Shown one piece after another: positions 1-7,045 of a DNA stretch of 64,000 bases; position 1 is the first letter of the stretch, and each line of letters begins with the position of its first letter. The stretch spans positions 1 to 64,000 of the forward strand of contig OZ248421.1 in NCBI GenBank assembly GCA_965234325.1, written 5' to 3'. Below the pieces are notes generated by a model, which was not told the DNA's origin, did no database searches, and worked only from the letters and a program-made list of their open reading frames with translations. Both the position numbers and the translations under genes were made by a program. Source of the stretch: Limnohabitans kasalickyi (lineage in GTDB: Bacteria; Pseudomonadota; Gammaproteobacteria; Burkholderiales; Burkholderiaceae_C).

Positions 1-110
1 GTGGGCTGACTAAAGCCGCCACTGCGGCAAAGCTCCTTGATGGACATGCCGGCTTCGGCTTGCTTGAGGAAAGCGATGATTTGCTCATCTGTAAATCGTG
101 TGGTCTTCAT
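1..110 (-). CDS. IS3-family transposase OrfA, N-terminal part
   Basis: The first 36 codons of an IS3-type OrfA are visible, starting from an ATG at 110. The product begins MKTTRFTDEQIIAFLKQAEA and continues with G-M-S-I-K-E-L-C-R. This is the usual N-terminal helix-turn-helix pattern of IS3/IS407 OrfA, which binds the IS ends. The rest of the gene, and orfB with the DDE catalytic domain, would lie to the left of the window. OrfA and the frameshifted OrfAB together carry out transposition. Confidence 0.8.
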   Translation of the reverse strand, partial: MKTTRFTDEQIIAFLKQAEAGMSIKELCRSGGFSQP

Positions 111-178
111 ATCCGCAATTCTCCAGAATTTGCGGACTAACTGCCATTACTTTGGTAGGGCTGGTAGGGGGCAGGTCA
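1..178 (-). mobile_element. End of an IS3-family (IS407-group-like) insertion sequence, cut by the window edge
   Basis: This is the upstream end of an insertion sequence whose transposase gene reads leftwards out of the window. The outer end is placed at 178 because the plus strand closes with GGGGGCAGGTCA. Its complement TGACCTGCCCCC is the terminal inverted repeat start known from the IS407 group of IS3 elements. An orfA start lies 68 bp inside that end. Base composition changes sharply at 178, and the reading frame to the right has lost its 5' end there. The other IS end and the target duplication lie outside the window. Confidence 0.75.
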
Positions 179-502
179 TTTGGACGCACACAGCTATCTT
201 TCAAACACTATGGTGAAAGAGGAAACCTAACAACTCCATCAAAACCATTTGACATAGCAAACGTAACCAATACAAACAAACCAATTAAGCCATTGTTTCT
301 CACAAAAGACTTAATGCCAGTGCTTGCTAGTTTGGCTGTTGCAGAAATTGTAGGTAGTGTAAAAATTGCAGTAAATGAAGACTTGCTAACACTCTCATAC
401 AAAACAGCATTGGCAACTTACACAGTGAGTGTGCCAACTTGCACAACAAGTGCCAAACGTAACGGAGCAGCATTTTCTGCATATGGTGAAAAAAATGAAT
501 AA
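179..502 (+). pseudogene. 3' remnant of an island gene truncated by the IS
   Basis: An open frame of 107 codons runs from the IS boundary to a TAA at 500-502. The stretch has a credible protein composition, with alternating hydrophobic residues in its middle and a C-terminal part rich in Thr, Lys and Arg. A fortuitous ATG at 98 inside the IS is in frame, but the natural start has been removed. The stop overlaps the start region of the next gene, which suggests the two were translationally coupled. I do not recognise the family. Confidence 0.5.
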
Positions 503-1094
503 TCAAATCAAACAACGCTTATACATAACACTTGTAGCTGCAACATTATTATGGTTGCTATGTATGGGTGTGATAAACATTATCCAAGTTCAAGACATTA
601 GGTCTTTAGCATTGTCAGAATGTCTTAAAGATAATTTCAATCTATTTGACCTTTGCTACAACAAAACAAACAATGATATCTACCCTACATTTTTGAACTA
701 CATAAGTCCCTTCATACCTGTAATGATTCTTCTTTGGGCTTCTTGGGTTTTCAAATTAAATTTTCAAATTGACTTTCAACTTACTTCAAATAAAATCAGA
801 AAAATTTTAGTTGGGCTTGTTTATTTTGTGGCATTTTTAGGTTTCATTTTTCCTTTTTTCATAGTATTAGAAAAGGAAGTTGAGCGTCTTTATCGGGTTT
901 TATTTTATAACTTATTTTTGACACCTTGGCTTGCGATATGTTGGATTTCAATTCCAATATTTTTTCAAAAGTTATTAGATTCTGAAAAACGTATATCTGA
1001 ATTTAATAACTTACATAGAGTTGTATATGTAGTTGCTGCATCTCCAATTCTTGCAATTATTTCACTATTAGTAAGACAAGAATTAAAGATATAA
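495..1094 (+). CDS. Unknown membrane protein with about five transmembrane segments
   Basis: A protein of about 199 residues, very AT-rich in codon use. Hydrophobic stretches begin near residues 9, 60, 95, 130 and 170, and short charged loops separate them, so an inner-membrane protein is likely. The start is uncertain. ATG at 495 overlaps the stop of the upstream remnant (ATGAATAA), and an in-frame ATG at 483 is also possible. I recognise no family. It is one of three genes in the element much more AT-rich than the backbone genes, so it may be cargo picked up separately. An immunity, holin-like or defence role is possible but is not supported by any motif. Confidence 0.6.
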   Translation: MNNQIKQRLYITLVAATLLWLLCMGVINIIQVQDIRSLALSECLKDNFNLFDLCYNKTNNDIYPTFLNYISPFIPVMILLWASWVFKLNFQIDFQLTSNKIRKILVGLVYFVAFLGFIFPFFIVLEKEVERLYRVLFYNLFLTPWLAICWISIPIFFQKLLDSEKRISEFNNLHRVVYVVAASPILAIISLLVRQELKI

Positions 1095-1115
1095 AAATTT
1101 AACTTGGAGTGCGGT

Positions 1116-2474
1116 ATGTCTATTGACTTAACACCACGTTGGGAAAACTTCGCTGTCTACTTGCCAGCAATGCAGTATCACTATGCAAGTGCCGTTGACA
1201 ACAATAAGTTGATTAAGGGTAGAGACTTTCCAAAAGACTTAAAGCTGACTGATTTGGATTTTCTAAATCCTAAAAGCAAGTTGTGGCATTACGGATATGC
1301 ACTTTACAGTGCGGGACAGTTTACAGATGCACGTCCAAAAGCGTGTGCAATTTCAAACAGAGATAGAAAACACACAACAGTTTTAGGTGACAGTGGTGGA
1401 TTCCAAATTGGTAAGGGAACACTGCGTGGCACTGAACATTTGAAGCGAGCAAAATCGAGTGCGGAAGTGTGTGAACTTTGGCGACAGAGTGGCGATATAC
1501 GCAAATGGATTGTGCAATGGTTAGAAGCAAATAGCGACTATGCAATGACAATTGATATGCCATTGTGGGCAAAGTTTGAAAGTAACAGCAAAACACCATT
1601 CCACAAATGCAGTGTGCAAGAACTGATTGATTTAAGTATTGGAAATTTAGACTACATCAAACGCAATGCACGTGGAAAAACTAAATGGTTAAATGTTCTG
1701 CAAGGAACAACACCTAAAGACAGCAAGCAATGGTGGGATGCAGTTAAGAGTTACAGAATGGGTGGTTGGGCACTTGCGGGTAATGTGGGTTGGCGTGGAG
1801 GTTTGGAAAATGTTTTGTATTACGTGCTAACAATGCGTGACGACAACGCATTTGATAAGGGACAAGATTGGATGCACGTGTTGGGCGTTAGCCAACCTAC
1901 GTGGGCTGTATTGCTTACATCTATACAACGTGCAATTAGAAAGCACTGCGACAACAATGAGTTCCGTATTAGTTACGATAGTGCAAGTCCATTTCAAGCT
2001 GGTGGACGCTATCAAAAAGTTGTGCGTTACCCAAAATTCACAAAAGATGTTGCCAGTTGGGCAATGACAATGCACGAAGCACCAGTCAATCCAATTTATG
2101 CTGACAGTGGTAGTGACTATCACTTCCCTTACTCAAGCCCAATTGGCGACTTGCTAACATTGAATCACTTAAACATACGTGGTGGTGAGTTACAAAAAGC
2201 AGCGTATGACACTGTGTCTAATCACTTGCTAACCAATCACAACGTGTGGGTGTATGTGCGTAGCTTTTTAGAGGCAAACGAGTTAGCGTTTATGCAAGCA
2301 AGTGAAGCTGACAAAGCTGTGCCTCAAAAGTTAATAGATATGTGTGCATTCATTGAAGACATACTTGGCGAAGAACGTTGGCAAGCAAAGCTAAAGAAAG
2401 AAAAGCTACTACTTGCTGATGTTTTTAGCAAAAAGACATTGAAAGATGTTGTAGAAGAAGACGAATTGCGGTAA
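1116..2474 (+). CDS. tRNA-guanine transglycosylase superfamily protein, DpdA-like
   Basis: A protein of 452 residues with the signature order of the TGT (queuine/archaeosine transglycosylase) barrel. It has GDSGGFQ at 91-97 (Asp92 matching the general acid/base Asp), W-L-N-V-L-Q-G near 191-197, GWALAGNVG near 217-225, HVLGVS near 254-259, and a Tyr-Asp-Ser-Ala-Ser motif with Asp288 as candidate nucleophile. The C-x-C-x2-C zinc site of bacterial TGT is not visible. TGT enzymes swap a guanine base for a 7-deazaguanine. The phage and genomic-island branch, DpdA, does this in DNA. Presence on a mobile element with no other tRNA gene favours DpdA, but no preQ0 synthesis genes are in the window, so the host would have to supply the base. 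The start at 1116 is chosen for the GGAG 6 bp upstream. A phage-type tRNA-modifying TGT is the alternative. Confidence 0.75.
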   Translation: MSIDLTPRWENFAVYLPAMQYHYASAVDNNKLIKGRDFPKDLKLTDLDFLNPKSKLWHYGYALYSAGQFTDARPKACAISNRDRKHTTVLGDSGGFQIGKGTLRGTEHLKRAKSSAEVCELWRQSGDIRKWIVQWLEANSDYAMTIDMPLWAKFESNSKTPFHKCSVQELIDLSIGNLDYIKRNARGKTKWLNVLQGTTPKDSKQWWDAVKSYRMGGWALAGNVGWRGGLENVLYYVLTMRDDNAFDKGQDWMHVLGVSQPTWAVLLTSIQRAIRKHCDNNEFRISYDSASPFQAGGRYQKVVRYPKFTKDVASWAMTMHEAPVNPIYADSGSDYHFPYSSPIGDLLTLNHLNIRGGELQKAAYDTVSNHLLTNHNVWVYVRSFLEANELAFMQASEADKAVPQKLIDMCAFIEDILGEERWQAKLKKEKLLLADVFSKKTLKDVVEEDELR

Positions 2475-2509
2475 AAATCAAACTATTAACTTTTAACTTG
2501 GAGTAAACA

Positions 2510-2764
2510 ATGAGCAAACTTGAGCAACTTTTGGCACAACGTGCGGCAATGGATGAAGCTATTGCTGTTGAAAAAAATAAAGGCAGAGATGATGCACTAG
2601 CTACTGTGCGTGGTTTGTGCAAGCAATACGGCATAACAATGCGTGAAGTTAAAGCCTATGTGCTTGAACGTAAACCACGTGCTGGAAAAGATGGTGAGGC
2701 TGTAGCAAAGAAACGTGTTGTCCGTAAGACTGCTGTTAAACGTGCACGTGTTGCAAAGAAATGA
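2510..2764 (+). CDS. Small H-NS-like nucleoid protein with a lysine/arginine-rich tail
   Basis: A product of 84 residues. Residues 1-45 form a helical, charged segment (MSKLEQLLAQRAAMDE...) like the N-terminal oligomerisation region of betaproteobacterial H-NS/BpH3 proteins. The usual C-terminal AT-hook-like motif of H-NS (T-W-x-G-x-G-R-x-P) is missing. Instead the last 30 residues are rich in Lys, Arg, Ala and Val, resembling histone H1-like tails. It follows the TGT-like gene by 35 bp and shares the same 12-base leader TTAACTTGGAGT before its start. Likely roles, inferred, are coating the AT-rich element DNA, silencing its genes, or countering host H-NS. Confidence 0.65.
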   Translation: MSKLEQLLAQRAAMDEAIAVEKNKGRDDALATVRGLCKQYGITMREVKAYVLERKPRAGKDGEAVAKKRVVRKTAVKRARVAKK

Positions 2765-3411
2765 AAAAATATTTCATAGCTTCAATTTTTTTAACACTGT
2801 CAACAGTAGTTGCTGCTGATAGCAAGTTGAAATACATTGAAGATAATTGCGTCAGAGCTTATTCAAGGACTGACGCTCTCCTCCAATTTTTCTACAAATT
2901 TGACGGAAACTTACCAAACATAAAAGAGACTAAACTTAAAAATATTAAATTTTTAATCTCTCAATTCAAAGATAGTAGCAGCTCAAACACTGTTAGAAGA
3001 CAAGCATTTAATGAGTTGTATAACGACCCAGATTACTATCAATATTTAATTCAAGAAAAGTCTTCTAATGTAATTAAAGAACTTGAAGAATTTAAGTCAA
3101 AGTCTAGTCCAGCTAAAGATAAAAATTTAGTTTATACGCTACCAAATGTATCAAGTTTTGGAGACTACCAAAACCCTTACTTAAAAATCAAAAAACTTGT
3201 AAGAATTCAAAATAATGTGCGTGATTTTTTTGATGAATTAGAAAGTAGCAAGATAAAGTTAGAGGAGTTAAATCAGCAACATCGATTAAAGAAATCTTTG
3301 GATAACGACCCTCAAAGTTTGGCGTTTATTATTGCACTCAATAAAACTTCACTTACTGACGTAATTGATTGTAATTTATCTTATTTGGAAGCTGAACGAA
3401 CTTCTAAATAA
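2761..3411 (+). CDS. Unknown exported protein
   Basis: A protein of 216 residues beginning with a typical signal peptide: Lys-Lys, a hydrophobic core to about residue 18, then Ala-Ala-Asp. The rest is soluble, lysine-rich and probably helical, with two cysteines in the mature part that could pair. The ATG overlaps the stop of the H-NS-like gene (ATGA), which implies translational coupling. The gene is far richer in A and T than the gene it overlaps. Its last eight bases overlap the convergent integrase gene. I recognise no family. A periplasmic role is inferred only from the signal sequence. Confidence 0.6.
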   Translation: MKKYFIASIFLTLSTVVAADSKLKYIEDNCVRAYSRTDALLQFFYKFDGNLPNIKETKLKNIKFLISQFKDSSSSNTVRRQAFNELYNDPDYYQYLIQEKSSNVIKELEEFKSKSSPAKDKNLVYTLPNVSSFGDYQNPYLKIKKLVRIQNNVRDFFDELESSKIKLEELNQQHRLKKSLDNDPQSLAFIIALNKTSLTDVIDCNLSYLEAERTSK

Positions 3412-4003
3412 GTTCAACTGCCGCTTTCATAACTGTTGGGTTGAGTTCAATATAGCGTTGTGTTGTTGCAATTGACTTGTGTCCCGCAAGTGCCATAAGC
3501 ACACGCACACCAACTCCTTTGTCTGCAAGTTTGGTGATAAATGTTCTGCGTCCACTGTGACTAGTTGCACCAGTCATACGTGCTTCTTTGTAAATTTTGT
3601 GAAACAGTTGGCACAGTGTATTTGCAGTGAATCCACGTTTGGGATTTTTCTGCGTTGGAAACAAAGCACGTTGTGTGTCTGTTTGTGTAACTGCAAGCAA
3701 GTTTGCAAGTCCAAAGCGTTGCTGCAAGTAATCTGTTAACTCGTCTTGTAACTTTTTGGGCACTAATACAGTGCGACTGTGGTTGCCTTTTGTTTGGCTA
3801 GCTGCAAGTGCTATTTCTTCCATAACGGTGCCGTCAGCTGCTAGCACGTCACAAATGCGTAGTGCTGCTACCTCCCCTACCCTCATTCCAGCCATATGTG
3901 TGCAAAGCAGCATTGCACGATTGCGTGTTGCGTGTGGTTGAGTGCTGCAATAGTTCAAAACTTTACGCAGTTCTCTTTCTGTTAATACACGTGCTTGTGA
4001 CAT
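3404..4003 (-). CDS. Short tyrosine recombinase (integrase)
   Basis: A product of 199 residues with the catalytic set of tyrosine recombinases: Arg41 in GMRVGE, a Lys in the following beta-hairpin region (QTKGNHS), H-S-G-R-R near 149, G-H-K near 172 and the tyrosine in TQRYIE near 181. It probably catalyses insertion at the tRNA-Asn 3' end seen at 7863-7907. The start at 4003 has a GGAG 9 bp upstream. A longer in-frame reading from 4129 lacks such a site. The protein is shorter than most integrases (300-400 residues) and lacks a separate arm-binding domain, so it may be a minimal enzyme. Its gene lies in the middle of the element, not beside the visible att site. Confidence 0.85.
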   Translation of the reverse strand: MSQARVLTERELRKVLNYCSTQPHATRNRAMLLCTHMAGMRVGEVAALRICDVLAADGTVMEEIALAASQTKGNHSRTVLVPKKLQDELTDYLQQRFGLANLLAVTQTDTQRALFPTQKNPKRGFTANTLCQLFHKIYKEARMTGATSHSGRRTFITKLADKGVGVRVLMALAGHKSIATTQRYIELNPTVMKAAVELI

Positions 4004-4177
4004 AGCGTTTACTCCAAATGTTGTGTTTGCTTGTGTAAAAGTATGTTTTCTTTGTTTTGTTTGGGCAACCTCTTTTTGTCGCTGCAAAATGTTGTTCAAA
4101 TTCAATGAGATACGCTGTAACCAAAGCATTTATGTATTTCCTTTGTTTTGCGTGTGGCTCTTTTGCTACGGACTGCA

Positions 4178-4260
4178 TAGCAAGCCCTACGTGCTGCTGT
4201 TTGGGCTAGCTGCTACCCAACACTAGCTTGCAAGTATTTAGCTGCTTGTAGGGCTTGCTA
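4178..4260. repeat. Nested inverted repeat between integrase and the 484-residue gene
   Basis: Perfect 13-bp arms TAGCAAGCCCTAC (4178-4190) and GTAGGGCTTGCTA (4248-4260) flank a 57-bp centre. The centre itself contains an inverted pair TTGGG/CCCAA (4201-4220) and repeated CTAGC/GCTTG words. This structure sits in the 316-bp gene-free stretch between the integrase start and the next gene. It could be a regulatory operator for both divergent genes, an attP or excision site, or a replication structure. The sequence alone does not decide between these. Confidence 0.6.
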
Positions 4261-4319
4261 GCTTGCTTTTAGGTGTTTGTATACATAGAATAGAAATGCA
4301 AAAACTCTTAGGTTGATTT

Positions 4320-5774
4320 ATGTCTTACAGAATTTCCGTATCAAATGTTTGCAAAATTGAAAGTCATACAAAATATTTTGATGACGAACTAAGAAGCGAT
4401 ATAGATGTAGTCAAATTATTTGGAAATGGAGTTTTCTTTTCTCCATTTAATAAAGCAAACAACGATTACGATAGAAATGGCGTAAGCACTGCAAAAGTAA
4501 ACTTTCATTTACAAGAGGGTGCTAATGCAAATTGGGACTTAGAAATTCAATCTTACAAGGCATACGATTGCAACATTGAACAACTTACTATTGATTTTTT
4601 ATGTGAGAGAAATTTATACGATAAATTAGAAAAGTTTTCAACACATAAGAATTCTGTTGAAATTACTTTCAATGTAATTAAGTGGGAAAATTTCGATGAT
4701 ACTGATGAGGAAAATTCATTTCAATTCGCAAAAGCAAAAATTGAAAATTTTTTAATTGAGTCAAAAGAAAATTCCAAATCTTTAAATTTAATTGACTATG
4801 AAATACTTGATATAGAAAATTATTTAATACGAAGAAATTGCTTAAACAGCGGCGGTCAAATTTCAGATATATGTAAAGAATTTGCTAAATCATTTCGTCA
4901 AGTTCCATTACACGTTGACAAAAATAGATTAATTAACGAAATTGAATCTTTAATTTCCAGTTATAGAAGCACTTTTCATAGCCATCTCAATGATAACGAT
5001 AAATTGAAAGTTGCTACTTTTTTTGAAAAATATGGTTTTGACTTTAACGCATACTCTAAAAACTATGCATTAGACTTTGAAAAAATTACAGACAAGAAAG
5101 ATAGATACGAAGCTATCAGAATTTTTAACAATCTTTGGAGTAGAAAAAAAGCCGAAGATATGTTTAAAAATGGTTTTCCAATTGGTTCTTCTGACGCTGA
5201 ATGCATAGCAGATGAATACATTAATTTAAAGTATGTTCATTCTGCTACTTGTGAAAAAATTCTACTTGATGTTTTGATTAGCTGTCACATTGGAGAGTAT
5301 GCTAACTCTGCCCAATACAGCAACAATATTTCATCTGCTGCGTTATTGTCAGTTGCATACGGTTCTTATAAACCTAAATTTGAATCTAATAACTCATTTT
5401 CTGATTTAATCGTCACTTCAATTTCTCACATATTTGGCAGAGTTGTTTCTGGTTTGATAAGTTGGGGAATTAGTGGGTTGATTGCTGGTAACAATGAGAC
5501 AGCACACATTGTTTTATTTGGAACAATGTTCGCTGCTGATACAGTTTTGATGGGTATGTATCAAAATCACAAACTTAAGGGTGACAAAAATGCAGATTTA
5601 TCTGTAGAAGAGCACTACTTCAAAATAATTCAAAAAATGTGTAATCTTCATTACTATTCATATTTTATGGATGTAAAACTGATGCGTGATTTACTTCACA
5701 ACTTATCTTTATCCAATGTCAAGTTTCAACATCAAGTTTTTCAAATTATTAGTCTAATTGAGTCTCGTAAATAA
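4320..5774 (+). CDS. Large unknown protein with a C-terminal membrane segment
   Basis: A protein of 484 residues from an extremely AT-rich gene (11 G/C among the 60 bases 4741-4800). Roughly residues 1-350 are soluble and rich in Asn, Lys, Glu and Phe. Two glycine-rich hydrophobic stretches follow near 365-390 and 395-415, then a soluble tail rich in His, Tyr and Leu. I recognise no catalytic motif. It is alone on its strand, diverging from the integrase and convergent with the replication gene, which is a common place for accessory cargo. A defence or abortive-infection role would fit the architecture of a soluble sensor plus a membrane segment, but that is speculation. Confidence 0.6.
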   Translation: MSYRISVSNVCKIESHTKYFDDELRSDIDVVKLFGNGVFFSPFNKANNDYDRNGVSTAKVNFHLQEGANANWDLEIQSYKAYDCNIEQLTIDFLCERNLYDKLEKFSTHKNSVEITFNVIKWENFDDTDEENSFQFAKAKIENFLIESKENSKSLNLIDYEILDIENYLIRRNCLNSGGQISDICKEFAKSFRQVPLHVDKNRLINEIESLISSYRSTFHSHLNDNDKLKVATFFEKYGFDFNAYSKNYALDFEKITDKKDRYEAIRIFNNLWSRKKAEDMFKNGFPIGSSDAECIADEYINLKYVHSATCEKILLDVLISCHIGEYANSAQYSNNISSAALLSVAYGSYKPKFESNNSFSDLIVTSISHIFGRVVSGLISWGISGLIAGNNETAHIVLFGTMFAADTVLMGMYQNHKLKGDKNADLSVEEHYFKIIQKMCNLHYYSYFMDVKLMRDLLHNLSLSNVKFQHQVFQIISLIESRK

Positions 5775-5837
5775 TTAGGCAAAGCAATAGTATTGAAGTG
5801 CTTAAAACTCCACTGCCTCCCTACTAAATTTTCCAAA

Positions 5838-6425
5838 TCACGCAGTTAGCAAACGACTTTCTGTGCAGATGCTTTGTTGTATGAATGGGGGGATAGTGCT
5901 GCTAACAATGTCCAATGCGTCATTGTCTGTGTATCCCACTTCTTTTGTTATGTAACCCAACCAACCAATGCCACTTGTAACGTGCTTAACGCACAGCTGC
6001 TTGTTTGCAAAGTCGCAGCGTTGAAAAGCTGCTTGTGTGTGGTGGGCTATGTTGCCTAAATGTGTTTTTGGTATGTTGCCTATTGCCAAGTGCAAGTGCG
6101 TTAGCTTGTGGGTGTTTCTCCCCTCCACTACTGCAATCACAAGTGGCTTTGCCCAATCTTGTTTGTTTTTGTGCTTTGATAAGTTGCCGTAAAGTTCGTT
6201 TGTAAGTTGTGCTGTAAAAAATCTAATAGTGCTGCGTAACTTGTCCTCGTCCAAATACTCCCTAAATTCGTAGCACTCATCACCATAATTTTCAAATCTT
6301 CGCACTCGTATAAGTGCTGTCTGTTTGAGTGTTAGCGTAACTGCACACTGCACGTAATTTGAGTAAGGTGCTATGTGCTGTCTATAGGCTAGCTGTAGTA
6401 GTTGTCCGTTTGATAGTTGCTGCAT
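5838..6425 (-). CDS. Probable HUH-endonuclease replication initiator (Rep)
   Basis: A product of 195 residues with the three landmarks of single-tyrosine HUH nucleases, in order. These are a beta-strand motif I (CAVTLTLKQ near 27-35), a metal-binding His-Leu-His at 110-112 inside LTHLHLAIG, and a catalytic Tyr158 in GWLGYITKE, spaced Y-x-x-K. Such proteins nick one strand at an origin and stay covalently bound to start rolling-circle replication. Its start codon lies inside a perfect inverted repeat (6421-6440), with iterated ACCAAA/TTTGGT motifs just beyond, a plausible origin and autoregulatory site. No helicase domain is fused. A transposase or relaxase of the same fold is the alternative. 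Confidence 0.65.
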   Translation of the reverse strand: MQQLSNGQLLQLAYRQHIAPYSNYVQCAVTLTLKQTALIRVRRFENYGDECYEFREYLDEDKLRSTIRFFTAQLTNELYGNLSKHKNKQDWAKPLVIAVVEGRNTHKLTHLHLAIGNIPKTHLGNIAHHTQAAFQRCDFANKQLCVKHVTSGIGWLGYITKEVGYTDNDALDIVSSTIPPFIQQSICTESRLLTA

Positions 6426-6516
6426 AAGTTTATTTATGCAGAACCAAAGCTAATCAAATAAAACCAAAGCCTATTTTGGTGAAATCAGTCCCTTTTTTGG
6501 TTGTCCGTTTTGGTTG
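6421..6516. other. Candidate replication origin and Rep operator: inverted repeat plus iterated motifs
   Basis: A perfect 7-bp inverted repeat, TGCATAA and TTATGCA with a 6-bp loop, spans 6421-6440 and overlaps the Rep start codon. Beyond it, AACCAAAGC occurs twice (6442-6450, 6462-6470), a TTTTGGT partner lies at 6474-6480, and TTTTGGTTG occurs twice (6495-6503, 6508-6516). The pair at 6464-6480 could itself form a hairpin. Repeats beside a rolling-circle initiator gene are typical of double-strand origins. The function is inferred. Confidence 0.5.
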
Positions 6517-6562
6517 CTGAAATTACAGTTAATGCACTCGTTCAACAAATAAGGAGTAGGAA

Positions 6563-7003
6563 ATGAGTGCTTTTAATGGTTTGAAATTGGTAGCAGCTAA
6601 ACGTCCTCAAACTGCTAGTCCAATCGTGCAGCGTCGTAACAAACTTTCTAATCAATTGTGGGAACAAATTGAATTGGCACGTGCTAGTGCAGAGGGTAAA
6701 ACATTTGCACCAATTCGTTTGCGTAACGTTAAAGATAAGCTAACGGGTGAACGCAAAACAATTGAAGCTGCAAAGCGTATCAAACAATGGTGGTTTGTTG
6801 CAGAAAATGGACGTGTGTGTTTGCAAGTGCGTTATGGCACACGTGTTTTGGAATTGGCAAAAGGAAAAAACAGCATTGAAGTTGGTAGTGGCACTGAATT
6901 ACTTGCTGTTTTAGAAACAGTCAAAAAGTGTGTTGAGAATGGCGAATTGGACACACAAATTGAAGCTGCAAGTGCTGCTGTTAGAGAACGCTTTGCACAC
7001 TAA
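6563..7003 (+). CDS. Conserved small protein of phage/plasmid type, DUF6641-like
   Basis: A protein of 146 residues, opening MSAFNGLKLVAAKRP with a QRRNKL motif near 24-29. I recall this N-terminal pattern from a family of uncharacterised proteins in betaproteobacterial phages and plasmids (DUF6641); the match is from memory and unverified. A basic, tryptophan-containing centre (R-I-K-Q-W-W-F) could suit nucleic-acid binding, but this is inference. A strong site (AAGGAG) lies 8 bp before the ATG. It follows the candidate origin, so it may help replication or maintenance. It shares the backbone codon style of the island, with frequent GCA, CGT and ACA. Confidence 0.55.
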   Translation: MSAFNGLKLVAAKRPQTASPIVQRRNKLSNQLWEQIELARASAEGKTFAPIRLRNVKDKLTGERKTIEAAKRIKQWWFVAENGRVCLQVRYGTRVLELAKGKNSIEVGSGTELLAVLETVKKCVENGELDTQIEAASAAVRERFAH

Positions 7004-7045
7004 CTGCTATTGCACTCCCACATAAATACGTGTGGGGGTGCAACT

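Noticed and set aside
429..494. Upstream start of the five-helix protein
   Set aside because: Codons from 429 to 482 read out of frame through the preceding remnant; the ATG at 495 (or 483) matches translational coupling better.
98..502. Full reading frame from ATG 98 as a complete gene of 134 residues
   Set aside because: The first 27 codons lie inside the IS end, so the start is accidental; only the part from 179 is likely once-coding.
4004..4129. N-terminal extension of the integrase to 4129
   Set aside because: A clear GGAG stands before the ATG at 4003, and the extension is lysine/glutamine-rich with no match to an integrase domain.
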